The position numbers and the translations under genes are program-made. Of a stretch of DNA of 64,000 bases, positions 45,568 through 53,719 are shown piece by piece (position 1 is the stretch's first letter; every line of letters begins with the position of its first letter). The notes beneath the pieces were generated by a model. The model was not told the DNA's origin and made no database searches. It saw only the letters and a list, made by a program, of their open reading frames with translations. The DNA is from SG8-30 sp963715485. GTDB taxonomy: Bacteria > Pseudomonadota > Gammaproteobacteria > Steroidobacterales > Steroidobacteraceae. The stretch lies in contig OY970244.1 in NCBI GenBank assembly GCA_963715485.1, positions 2,728,001-2,792,000 on the forward strand, written 5' to 3'.

Positions 45568-45970
45568 GACGGGGTCCCCTGATGTCCTATCTCGTTGATT
45601 GCTTGGAGGATAGCACCGTGATCGGCGTCGGCGTCGTGGTAGTCACGAATGGCAGCGAGGCCCGGGATTGGTTCCAGATCCGAGGTCCCGGCAAATCAAG
45701 TGGATACGGCGAAAACCCCAGCCTCCATGCTGCCCTGGTTGAGCCGCGACAGGCAGCGCACCCGGCCAGACCGCCCCCGCCCAAGGCCGGCGAATACCCG
45801 AAAAACCCGGAAAACCGGGCCACAGGCGCCGACCACAGCCTGCGGGGCTTTATTCCGCGCTTCAGCGGCTCTATCATGCCGATCCGCACCCCTCGAACGG
45901 GCCAACGATGGCGCCCGGGCAGCGAATCCCGGGTTGGGGTGGGCGCACGCAACACATGGGGACCAGCTAA
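45568..45970. other. Gene-free stretch between fusA2-like and exbD
   Basis: 403 bases. Frames are open in several phases because of the GC content, but none has a domain, a signal or a start with a ribosome site. A short CCCGG-AAAA-CCGGG hairpin occurs near 45811. ExbD is normally preceded by ExbB; no exbB-like sequence is seen in this gap. Confidence 0.5.
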
Positions 45971-46396
45971 ATGGCAGTAGCAGTAGGCGGCGACAGATCC
46001 GACCCGATGGTCGAACCCAACGTGATCCCGCTGGTGGACATCATGCTGGTGTTGCTGATCATCTTCATCATTACGATCCCGGTCATGACCCATGCGGTCA
46101 AGATCGACCTGCCGCGCAACGTGCCGAATCCCCCGACCGAGCAGCCTGAGTTCCTGGACGTCGAAATCGATTTCGACGGATCGATCCTCTGGAACGGCAG
46201 CGTGGTAGACCGCAACACCATGCTCAGCTTCGTTTCCGTCGAGGCCAACAAGGACCCGCAGCCCGAGGTGCACCTGCGCGCTAACCCCCGCGTACGCTAC
46301 GAGTATGTGGCCGACGTGCTGTTCGCCATGCAGCGGGGCGGCTTGAAGAAGATCGGCTTCCTGACCCAGCAGGCCGGGGCGCCCCCAGTCGAGTAG
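45971..46396 (+). CDS. exbD: ExbD/TolR-type biopolymer transport protein
   Basis: 141 residues. After PMVEPNVIPLVDIMLVLLII the single membrane helix (about 17-40) carries the conserved Asp23 that couples proton flow, then a periplasmic domain with ANKDPQPEVHLRANPRVRYE and KKIGFLTQQ. This is an ExbD2-like protein. With ExbB it powers TonB-dependent transport, but no ExbB or TonB gene is present on either side in the window, so the partner is encoded elsewhere. The ribosome site (GGGGACC) is weak. A perfect terminator follows at 46436. Confidence 0.92.
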   Translation: MAVAVGGDRSDPMVEPNVIPLVDIMLVLLIIFIITIPVMTHAVKIDLPRNVPNPPTEQPEFLDVEIDFDGSILWNGSVVDRNTMLSFVSVEANKDPQPEVHLRANPRVRYEYVADVLFAMQRGGLKKIGFLTQQAGAPPVE

Positions 46397-46435
46397 GCGT
46401 CGTTCGCCGAACAGCCGGCAAGCCGCATTGGAAAG

Positions 46436-46459
46436 AGGGGTCCTGCTGGACCCCTTTTT
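46436..46459 (+). terminator. Intrinsic terminator of exbD
   Basis: Perfect 8-bp stem AGGGGTCC / GGACCCCT with a 4-base loop TGCT, running into TTTTT. It lies 39 bases after the exbD stop and is the clearest rho-independent terminator in the window. Confidence 0.9.
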
Positions 46460-46502
46460 CGTGTCCGGCAGCCCGGTGCAGTCGCTTGACCCAGGTAACC
46501 GG

Positions 46503-47747
46503 TTACCTCGCCGTGTCCGCGCCCTCGGACCCGTGACCGAGCAGTTCGCCGCTGGAACTCGTGCCCGGCGGTGTGCCGACGAAAGGCATCTTCTGCTCCT
46601 CCGGCATGGGGGCCCGGCGGGTCATGCGGTATAGCGCGTAGCCGGCCAGCAACAGGTGCATGGCGGCCAACAGCGGCAGGAAGGTGTCGCCGCCAGCGAC
46701 TTCCATGATCGCGGCAACGACGATGGGTGCGACGAAGGCGCCTGCACCGTTCAGGAGGATCAAGGTGCTGCTGGCGCCGACCCGCTCCTGCGCCGGCACC
46801 TGGTCGTTCACGTGGGCCAGGCTCAGCGAATAGAGCGTCAGGCTCATGCCCCCGTAGACGGCCACCATGAGGAAGAAGCCGGTGCGCGAGATGTCCGCAA
46901 GCCACCATGCGCCGATCGCGCCGAGCGCCGCCAGCAGGCAGGCCGCGGCAACCACCTGACGCCTGTCCATCCGGTCTGATACGCGCCCGACCGGCAGCTG
47001 GGTGATGCAGGCTGCGAGGATGGCCGCGGCCATGAACAGCGACACCTCGAGGGTCGAGAATCCCTTGCCGTCTGTGTAGAGCGCGCCCAGGGAAAACAGG
47101 CAGCCGGAGACGGCACCGGACAGCGCCACGCCGACGACGCCGAGCGGCGAGCGGCGAAACAGGTCGCGCAGGCGCACCCGCACCGGCACGCTGAACTCCG
47201 GCGCCGCGCTTGCCGTGAGCGCCATCGGCACCATCGCCACCGAGATCAGAACCGACACCAGGATGAACAGCACCGTGCTGCGCGGATCGGCCAGGTTGAG
47301 CAGCAACTGCCCGAGACCAAGACCCGCGTAACAGACGAGCATGTACAGGGACAAGAGCAGGCCCCGGTGTTCGTTGTCGACACGGTCATTCAACCAGCTC
47401 TCGGCGACCACGTAGATGCCGGCGAAGCAGAACCCCGAGGCGATGCGCAGCAGCGTCCAGGGCAGCGGCGCGACGAACACCCCCTGCAACAGGATCAGCA
47501 CCGAGGCCAGCGACGTGAGCGCCGCAAAGACACGGATGTGGCCGACCGAGCTGACCAGCGCGGGCGTCATCAGTGAGCCGCCCATGTAGCCGAAGTAATA
47601 GGCGGCGAGGACCACACCGGCGAGCAGCGTGGGGAAGCCCTCGAGGCTGGCGCGCAGGCCCACCAGCGTGCCCTGCAGGCCGGCGCCGAGCATCAACAAC
47701 GCCATGCCGATCAGCAGGGTCCAGGTCGCGGTCAGTGCAGTGCGCAT
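46503..47747 (-). CDS. MFS transporter (YcaD-like)
   Basis: 414 residues with 12 predicted membrane segments. Family pattern: first-half GYMGGSLMTPALVSSVGHIRVF and FAGIYVVAESWLNDRVDNEHRG, a form shared with the YcaD/MFS_1-like permeases, then RVSDRMDRR between helices of the second half. The C-terminus ends in a polar tail of about 35 residues. Substrate unknown. It is convergent with exbD, and the exbD terminator lies between the two stops. Confidence 0.88.
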   Translation of the reverse strand: MRTALTATWTLLIGMALLMLGAGLQGTLVGLRASLEGFPTLLAGVVLAAYYFGYMGGSLMTPALVSSVGHIRVFAALTSLASVLILLQGVFVAPLPWTLLRIASGFCFAGIYVVAESWLNDRVDNEHRGLLLSLYMLVCYAGLGLGQLLLNLADPRSTVLFILVSVLISVAMVPMALTASAAPEFSVPVRVRLRDLFRRSPLGVVGVALSGAVSGCLFSLGALYTDGKGFSTLEVSLFMAAAILAACITQLPVGRVSDRMDRRQVVAAACLLAALGAIGAWWLADISRTGFFLMVAVYGGMSLTLYSLSLAHVNDQVPAQERVGASSTLILLNGAGAFVAPIVVAAIMEVAGGDTFLPLLAAMHLLLAGYALYRMTRRAPMPEEQKMPFVGTPPGTSSSGELLGHGSEGADTAR

Positions 47748-47828
47748 GGGGGTATCCGGCGGTATTGCCGACTAGATCGAGGGCTTTCGGGGCCCGCGCT
47801 CACGACTATCCGTGGCCCGTGATGCCAC

Positions 47829-49487
47829 TCAGCCGGTGGCGGCCGGGATCGTCAACGGCTGCGGGCCCTGGCCGAGACGAATGTCGACGCGCTGGAAGTA
47901 GGTCACGCCGAACTGTCGCTCGAGGTCGCGCTGGCCGGGTACGCGTACGTCGGCGGCAACCAGGGCGTCGAAACCGGCCGCACGCAAGGATTCCGCCACC
48001 CATTCGGCCCGCCGCAGGGCGAGCGAACGATTGCTGGCCGTCGAACCCGTGGAACTTGCGAACCCCGTGACCGTGACCGCACCGACCTGCCACGCCCTCA
48101 GCGCCCAGACGATGTCGTCGACCGCCTCGTGCTGGCCGATCAGGAAGTTCTCCCGCCCGGACTCGAAATAGAGCGACGGCAGAGGCCCGACCACCGGGAT
48201 CACCGTGATGTCCCATCCGGAAAACCGGGTGCGCAGCGACGCCTCGAGCTGGCGCAGGGCATGCAGGCCGACCCCGGCGTCGGCGGTGGGCTCCACGCGG
48301 ATGCGCTTGGCCTCCGGCTCGACGTCCAGTGTCCGGACCGGAAAGAAGATCGCTGCCTCGACCGCGTCCACGGCCTCCTGCCGCGCGCGATAGGCCTTGG
48401 CCAGCGGCTCCAGGTCCCTGCGGATAAGAGCCGTCTCCGCAGCCTGTCTTGAAATGCGCTCGTCGAGATCCTCGCGGCTGACCACGACCTGGTCGATGGA
48501 CACCTGCGCTGCCTGGCCCAGTTTCCGCGCGATCCCGCTTGCAACAGCCGACTCGGCACCCGCCCTGAACACCGGCGTCAGCACCGTCGCGGCCACCTCC
48601 AGGGGCTCGCCCCGGCCCCCGACGATGTCGAGACCCTCAATCGAACTGCGGCGTCCCTCGAACTGGCGCTCTATCTCGGCCCGCACCGTCACGCCGACCA
48701 CCGTCTTGCGACCGATATCGACCAGTGCCAGGCCCAGCGGGACCGATAGCGCGGCAAAGGTCACCAAAGTAAGCACCGTCTGCCACATCACGCTCACGGG
48801 GCTGTCGCTGGCCGTGAACCGGTACCAGCGGGCCAGCAGGGCGACGCTGAGCGCAATGGCCAGCAGGTTGGTCATGAACAGCAGGAACGAACCCATCGCG
48901 ATATGCATCTTCAGCGTCGCGATGCCGTAGCCGACGACCGCCAGCGGCGGCATCAGCGCGGTGGCAATGGCCACGCCGACGATCGCCTCGCCCCGGCCCT
49001 TGATGACCGCGTAGCCACCGGCCAGGCCCGAAAACACCGCGACCAGCAAGTCGAAGAGGTTCGGCTGGGTGCGCGCCAGGATTTCCGGCGTCTCGGCCTG
49101 CAGCGGGCTGAACGAGACGATCACGATGGATATCAGCAGCGCCACCATGAGCCCGGTGCCGAGCGCCAGGACGCTCCGCTTCATCTGTCGGTAGTCGACC
49201 GTGGTCAGGGAAAAGCCCAGCGCCACGATCGGCCCCATCAACGGTGAGACCAGCATGGCGCCGATGATCACGGCAACCGAGTTCTGCAGCAGCCCGAGGA
49301 TGGCGATGCCACAGGAAAGGACCGTCATCAGCGCGAAACGGGGGGTGAGGTCGCCGCCGTCGTGGACGCGGTCCATGACCTCCGGATGCTGGACGCTCTC
49401 GGCGGCGCTCTTCCTGAGGTGGCGCACGCTGCGCCCAGCCAGCCGGATGCGGGCCAGCAACTGACCACGCAACTCTTCAATGTTCAT
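47829..49487 (-). CDS. DUF389 membrane protein fused to an OmpA-like C-terminal domain
   Basis: 552 residues. DUF389 occupies about 50-260: ILGLLQNSVAVIIGAMLVSPLMGP, then IKGRGEAIVGVAIATALMPPLAVVGYG, with six to seven membrane helices. Past residue 270 comes a long periplasmic or cytoplasmic region with helix-rich stretches, and the last 90 residues (VTGFASSTGSTASNRSLALRRAEWV) match the OmpA-like peptidoglycan-binding pattern, which normally is not fused to DUF389. ATG 49487 has GGAGCGG about 6 bases upstream. Function of DUF389 is unknown. Confidence 0.85.
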   Translation of the reverse strand: MNIEELRGQLLARIRLAGRSVRHLRKSAAESVQHPEVMDRVHDGGDLTPRFALMTVLSCGIAILGLLQNSVAVIIGAMLVSPLMGPIVALGFSLTTVDYRQMKRSVLALGTGLMVALLISIVIVSFSPLQAETPEILARTQPNLFDLLVAVFSGLAGGYAVIKGRGEAIVGVAIATALMPPLAVVGYGIATLKMHIAMGSFLLFMTNLLAIALSVALLARWYRFTASDSPVSVMWQTVLTLVTFAALSVPLGLALVDIGRKTVVGVTVRAEIERQFEGRRSSIEGLDIVGGRGEPLEVAATVLTPVFRAGAESAVASGIARKLGQAAQVSIDQVVVSREDLDERISRQAAETALIRRDLEPLAKAYRARQEAVDAVEAAIFFPVRTLDVEPEAKRIRVEPTADAGVGLHALRQLEASLRTRFSGWDITVIPVVGPLPSLYFESGRENFLIGQHEAVDDIVWALRAWQVGAVTVTGFASSTGSTASNRSLALRRAEWVAESLRAAGFDALVAADVRVPGQRDLERQFGVTYFQRVDIRLGQGPQPLTIPAATG

Positions 49488-49600
49488 GAGAATCCGCTCC
49501 GACCGGGCGCATCACGGCGCGCCCTGAACCGGCCGCAGTTCCCTGCCCGGGAACGCGACGGCGGGCGACTGTATCCGCTCCGCCGTCGGTTCGCTACTGG

Positions 49601-50200
49601 TTACGGAACAGGCCGGATGATGCCGCAGGCGTCGCGAGACCCGCCCGCGCAGCCCTTCTTCAGGTCTGACTCCTGGTCGCAGTAGGTGTCCACGTTCGTG
49701 TGCACGATGAACGAGCTGCCGTTTTCGTCGAACAGGCTCAACCGGCCGGGCGACAGCGTGACACGATTGGTCGTGTGCTTCATGGTGCCGACACCATCCT
49801 TGACCTCCAGGTTGACCAGGTCGCCCATGTGGTAGGGATGATTGATGTCCTTGGCCGGCACCTCGTCGGTCGCGCTGTCGGGCCGCGACTGGCCGAAAGG
49901 ACCGGGATCGAAGTGGCCCCCGGCCGACCCGCAGGGCTCGCAGGACGCGACTTCATGGATGTGCACCGCATGCTTGCCATCGGTGAGGCCCTTGACCTTC
50001 ATCTCGACCGTGACTTCCTTGACGCCTTCCGGCGTGACCTGTTCGACCAGGGTTGCGGTTCCCGAGATGGCCGGATTGGTGCAACCCTTGATCTCGGCGG
50101 TGGCACTCAGTCCGTCCGCGGCCGCCGTGGCTGATCCCATCAGGACAAGGACGAGTGCCGTGACCGAAGTCCTTCCAATTGACTGCGTCGATGAGTTCAT
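49601..50200 (-). CDS. sodC: Cu/Zn superoxide dismutase
   Basis: 199 residues with a signal peptide ending near ATAAA28. Copper ligands His80, His82 (HAVHIHE), His96 (GGHFDPG) and His167 (IVHTNVD); zinc ligands His96, His121 or His124 and Asp127 (HPYHMGDLVN). The electrostatic loop Arg is in GGSRDACG (Arg189). The loop before that Arg is longer than usual and carries two extra Cys (174, 184), beside Cys87, 90 and 192. ATG 50200 has AAGGAG 7 bases upstream. Removes superoxide in the periplasm. Divergent from TetR. Confidence 0.92.
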   Translation of the reverse strand: MNSSTQSIGRTSVTALVLVLMGSATAAADGLSATAEIKGCTNPAISGTATLVEQVTPEGVKEVTVEMKVKGLTDGKHAVHIHEVASCEPCGSAGGHFDPGPFGQSRPDSATDEVPAKDINHPYHMGDLVNLEVKDGVGTMKHTTNRVTLSPGRLSLFDENGSSFIVHTNVDTYCDQESDLKKGCAGGSRDACGIIRPVP

Positions 50201-50388
50201 GGTGCTGCTCCTTTCGTGCGGCAAGGATTTTCAAATTCAGTGGGTAGCGTCAACGATGGCCCAGTCGGGATTCCTTGCGCCGCGACGGGTGCGGCGGTTC
50301 GTCCCTGCACGGCAGCGTACTGCGACCGGTATCACGACTCAACCATGGGCAAACGGGTGGGGACACGCACGGGCATCTGGAGACAGCC

Positions 50389-50419
50389 TTGTATTTCATT
50401 TAATTTTATATATAATTAA
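50389..50419 (+). promoter_or_regulatory. AT-rich promoter/operator region of the TetR gene
   Basis: TTGTAT (50389-50394), a 16-base spacer and TATAAT (50411-50416). The arms TTAATT (50400-50405) and AATTAA (50414-50419) form an inverted repeat over the -10 element, as TetR operators do. The start codon lies 47 bases further on. Confidence 0.5.
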
Positions 50420-50462
50420 CTCATATTAACTGGGTGCGACGACCCTGCACAGGAACCAGCGG

Positions 50463-51092
50463 ATGCCAAAGAGGCGCTACAACCTTGAATCGCGACGACG
50501 GCAGCAGGCCGAGCGAAGGGCCGGGATCGCCGCCGCAACCGCCAGACTGCATGCCGCCAAGGGCGTCATCGCGACCAGCTATGCCGACATCGCCGGCCAG
50601 GCGGGAGTATCCGTTCCCACCGTCTACAGCCACTTTCCAACCCAGCGCGAGCTGCTGCAGGGCTGCACCGGGCACGTTGCCGCCGTCGCCCCGGTCATCC
50701 CGGTCGACCGGATCCTCGGGGCTGCCGACCTGTCCTCCGCCGCTGAGCTGCTGGTCACGGCGATGGAGCAACAGCATCTTCATTTCGAGCCCTGGCTGGC
50801 GAAGCGCGAGGATGGCGTGATCGCTTTCCTGGCCGAGTTGTCTGCCGGCATGCGCCAGGAGCGCACGGCACTGGTGGCTCGCCTGCTCGAGCAATACCTG
50901 GGGCGCGCAGAGCGCCGCGAAATGATCGCGGGCTGGGAATCCGTCCTGTCGTTCGACCTGTGGCACCGCCTGATACGCGGGCACCGGCTGCCGCGAGCCG
51001 CCGCGAAGCGCGTTCTTGTCCAATGCCTGTTGGCAATGGCCGGGGCTGATCCCGGCCCAGTCTCCATCACCCGTCCGAGGAGAAGACCATGA
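50463..51092 (+). CDS. TetR/AcrR family transcriptional regulator
   Basis: 209 residues. The N-terminal HTH (about 16-65) has RAGIAAATARLHAAKGVIAT, YADIAGQAGVSVPTVYSHFP, exactly the TetR recognition-helix pattern. The C-terminal ligand domain has WLAKREDGVIAFLAEL and no family-specific motif. It overlaps the MBL gene by ATGA, so both are one unit and the regulator probably controls the pair. A near-palindromic AT-rich promoter lies upstream. Confidence 0.92.
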   Translation: MPKRRYNLESRRRQQAERRAGIAAATARLHAAKGVIATSYADIAGQAGVSVPTVYSHFPTQRELLQGCTGHVAAVAPVIPVDRILGAADLSSAAELLVTAMEQQHLHFEPWLAKREDGVIAFLAELSAGMRQERTALVARLLEQYLGRAERREMIAGWESVLSFDLWHRLIRGHRLPRAAAKRVLVQCLLAMAGADPGPVSITRPRRRP

Positions 51093-51811
51093 CGAGCCCC
51101 CCAGTGGCGTCGATACACCCGATCGCCGCCGACATCTATCGCATCAACATTGCCTTGCCGGATTTCATTCCCGGTGGGTTCTCTTTCAACCAGTACCTCG
51201 TGACCGACGAGATGCCGCTCTTGTTCCATACCGGACCGAGGAAATTCTTCCCCCTGGTTCGCGGACAGATCGAAACCGTGATCCCGCTTGCGCGGCTGCG
51301 GTACATCGCTTTCTCGCACTTCGAATCAGACGAATGCGGCAGCCTGGACAAGTTTCTGGCGGCCGCGCCCGGGGCCCGGCCGGTTTGCAGCGAAGTAGCC
51401 GCAATGGTCTCGGTCGCCGACATGGTGGACGTCGAACCACTGGCCATGGCCGACGGCCAGAAGCTGAGCCTGGGGCGGCACCAACTGGTGTGGCAGTCGA
51501 CGCCGCACCTGCCACACGGTTGGGACTGCGGATACTTCTTCGACGAAACGAGCGCGACGCTCTTCTGCGGCGACCTCTTCACCCAGCCCGGCACTGGGGA
51601 ACGACCGCTGGTCAGTGACGACATCCTGGGGCCCAGCGAAGCCTTCCGCCAGCAGATGGATTATTTCGCCCACGGCAACGAAACCACCCAGTTGATCGAC
51701 AAGCTGGCTCGCCTTGAGCCTCGCCTGCTGGCTTGCATGCATGGCAGCGCCTGGTCGGGAGACGGGGCCGGACTGCTGAGGAAGCTGGGCGAGTCACTGG
51801 CCAGGCACTGA
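51089..51811 (+). CDS. Diiron-type MBL-fold protein (oxygen-binding/flavodiiron-like)
   Basis: 240 residues in the metallo-beta-lactamase fold. The metal motif is HFESDECG, i.e. His-x-Glu-x-Asp, as in flavodiiron proteins and oxygen-binding diiron sensors (ODP), in place of the HxHxDH of zinc hydrolases. Further ligands are probably in WQSTPHLPHGWD (His), FCGDLFTQPG (Asp) and CMHGSAW (His near 226). No flavodoxin domain is attached. It may bind O2 or NO, or reduce them, with an external flavodoxin or rubredoxin. Coupled with TetR by a 4-base overlap. Confidence 0.82.
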   Translation: MTSPPVASIHPIAADIYRINIALPDFIPGGFSFNQYLVTDEMPLLFHTGPRKFFPLVRGQIETVIPLARLRYIAFSHFESDECGSLDKFLAAAPGARPVCSEVAAMVSVADMVDVEPLAMADGQKLSLGRHQLVWQSTPHLPHGWDCGYFFDETSATLFCGDLFTQPGTGERPLVSDDILGPSEAFRQQMDYFAHGNETTQLIDKLARLEPRLLACMHGSAWSGDGAGLLRKLGESLARH

Positions 51812-51934
51812 CCGTGCGGCAACGGAGTGCCAAGCGGATGGCCAGGCACCTATCATCACCGGGGTGACACCTAGGACAGCCCGAAACAGGGCAGCAGCAC
51901 AAGGTCAATCGTGAGGGGAGCGACCAGGCGTCAA

Positions 51935-52773
51935 ATGAATCCTCCAGTCCTGGTTGCCGGCGCCGCGATCGCGGCGCTGTCGATCTCGACCTTAGCCGTG
52001 GCGGCGGAAGACGCGTTCGTGGTGCCCGCCTGGCCCTATCCGGGCAATCCACCCTCTTCGATCGCGGCAACACCGCCCGTCTACGCCTGTGGCTACTGTC
52101 ACCTGCCAGACGGCCAGGGGCGCCCGGAGAACGCGCCCCTTGCAGGACTACCGGCCACCTATATCAGATCCCAGGTCGCCGACTTTGGCCGCGGCGCCCG
52201 GCGCAGCGCGTGGCACGGAACTTATCTCCCGACGGACTTCATGCGCTCGTCGGCTGAAAACGCCACCGATGAGGAAATCGCCGCCGCCGCAAGTTACTTC
52301 TCGGCGCTGCCCATGACCCGGCGCGTCGAGGTGATCGAGGCGATACAGATTCCGAAGATTCGCGACATCGGCTGGCTCTACGTTCCGATCGAGGGCGACG
52401 GCACCGAGCCGCTCGGACTGCGCATCATCGAGGTTCCACTCGACCACGAACGGCATGAGCTGCGGGATTCGCGAATAGGGTACCGTGCGTAGGTGCCGGC
52501 AGGCAGTGTGGAACGCGGCCGGGACATCGCGGACAACGGAGATGGTGGACCGGATCTGGCGTGCACCAGCTGCCACGGGCGGCGACTGCGGGGAATGGGG
52601 CCGCTCCACCGCTCGCCGGCCGTTCCCCGACCTACATCGTGCGCCAGTTGCTTGCGTTCAAGACCGGTGAACGTGCGACTGCGGCAGGCGGGCCCATGCT
52701 GCCGGTCGTGGAGCAGCTGGATGTCGAGGACATGATCGCGGCGGCCGCTTATGCCGCTTCGCTCGAACCCTGA
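51935..52773 (+). pseudogene. Dihaem cytochrome c (c4-like), broken by a stop codon and a frameshift
   Basis: The protein starts with a good signal peptide (VLVAGAAIAALSISTLAVAA), a first haem motif CGYCH, a long linker, then TAG at 52490-52492 where relatives have Tyr or Trp before VPAGSVERGRD. In the same frame a second haem motif CTSCH follows. At the G-run 52597-52600 the frame breaks; a frame shifted by one base carries the rest, AAPPLAGRSPTYIVRQLL ... YAASLEP. Reading through both, it is a 275-residue c4-type dihaem cytochrome with intact haem sites. Two separate lesions suggest a true pseudogene, though a sequencing slip at the G-run could explain one. Confidence 0.75.
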
Positions 52774-53001
52774 GAGAGGAACGGCTGCTGATTCGTGACA
52801 CCCCCTATGCAGGTCTGGCGCCGGTGCCGGACCCGACTGCGGAGCCATGATGTCGATTAACGGCAAGCACATTGTACGGAGTTCATCGGGTATCCTGTCC
52901 GGGGCTCGTCCGCCACAATGTGATGCTACCCCGGCCAAGCCGGCTGGCAAAATGGCGGCCCAGGGCCAGAAGCTAGACCCCATTACAGCAACGGAGTATT
53001 G

Positions 53002-53151
53002 ATGGCCAAGCCCAACTATTCATTCCAGAAGAAGCAACGAGAAGCAGCAGCCCGCAAGAAGCGCGAGGAAAAGCTGCTACGTCGTCAACAGAAGAAAGAA
53101 GAGTCATCGGAGCCGGCCGACGTTCCACCGGAAAGCACACCGGGTACCTGA
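53002..53151 (+). CDS. Small basic conserved protein
   Basis: 49 residues: MAKPNYSFQKKQREAAARKK followed by a Lys/Arg/Glu-rich stretch and an acidic-proline tail. Short Lys-rich proteins starting MAKPNYSFEKRQRE are widespread in gammaproteobacteria with unknown function. GGAG lies 5 bases upstream of the ATG. It is too short for normal gene callers and stands alone, with 228 bases of no-gene sequence upstream. Confidence 0.7.
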   Translation: MAKPNYSFQKKQREAAARKKREEKLLRRQQKKEESSEPADVPPESTPGT

Positions 53152-53197
53152 TCGTGGTGCGGAGCGTCGCAGCCAGGTCTCAGCGGCCGCAACGCAT

Positions 53198-53719
53198 TCA
53201 CGCATCGACAAACCTTCCCGCCTCACGATCCTTGCGCACTCGGGCAGGGTCGAACAATCGTCCGTTCATCGCGACCCGCACGCCGCCTGACATCACCTGC
53301 AGCGCCCCGAGCGCGAAACCGATGTTAAAGATCGCATCGGTGTCCCGGAACGCGCCGGGCAGCAATGAGCCAGTGAGGACAACGCGCTTATCGGGCTGTG
53401 CGCCCAGCGCCTGCTGCAGCGCGCGCGCCGTGTGTTCCATGGTGTCGGTACCGTGGGTGATGAGGATCTTCTTCTCCGCCGCCTGCAGGACGGCATTGCA
53501 AATGACCTGCCGATCGGCGTCGGTCAGTTCCAGGCTGTCCTTGCGCATCAGCGGGGTGATCTCGAAGGGCACCTCGACACGCATCGCGGCAAAGACGTTC
53601 GCTGCCGCAGGGTCACCAATCTGGTAAGCGCTCAACGCGTCGAAGTAGACCTTGTCGATGGTCCCACCTGTGGTGAAAACTCGCAGCGTATCCATGGGTG
53701 ATTCGGTGGCCGGCATCAT
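53198..53719 (-). CDS. Single-domain asparaginase-like protein
   Basis: 173 residues. FTTGGTIDKVYFD (about 15-27) and ILITHGTDTMEHTARAL (about 86-102) are the two threonine motifs of asparaginases (TGGTI and HGTDT), with GVRVAMNGRLFDP near the end. Typical type I/II enzymes are 320-350 residues with a second domain; here only the N-terminal domain exists, as in a group of short asparaginase-domain proteins. The start at 53719 overlaps the stop of the PhyH gene by ATGA. Whether it cleaves asparagine is not known. Confidence 0.8.
   Translation of the reverse strand: MMPATESPMDTLRVFTTGGTIDKVYFDALSAYQIGDPAAANVFAAMRVEVPFEITPLMRKDSLELTDADRQVICNAVLQAAEKKILITHGTDTMEHTARALQQALGAQPDKRVVLTGSLLPGAFRDTDAIFNIGFALGALQVMSGGVRVAMNGRLFDPARVRKDREAGRFVDA

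Noticed and set aside
45582..45980. 132-codon plus-strand frame before exbD
   Set aside because: Composition is Pro/Arg-rich with no motif, and it overlaps the exbD start; taken as non-coding.
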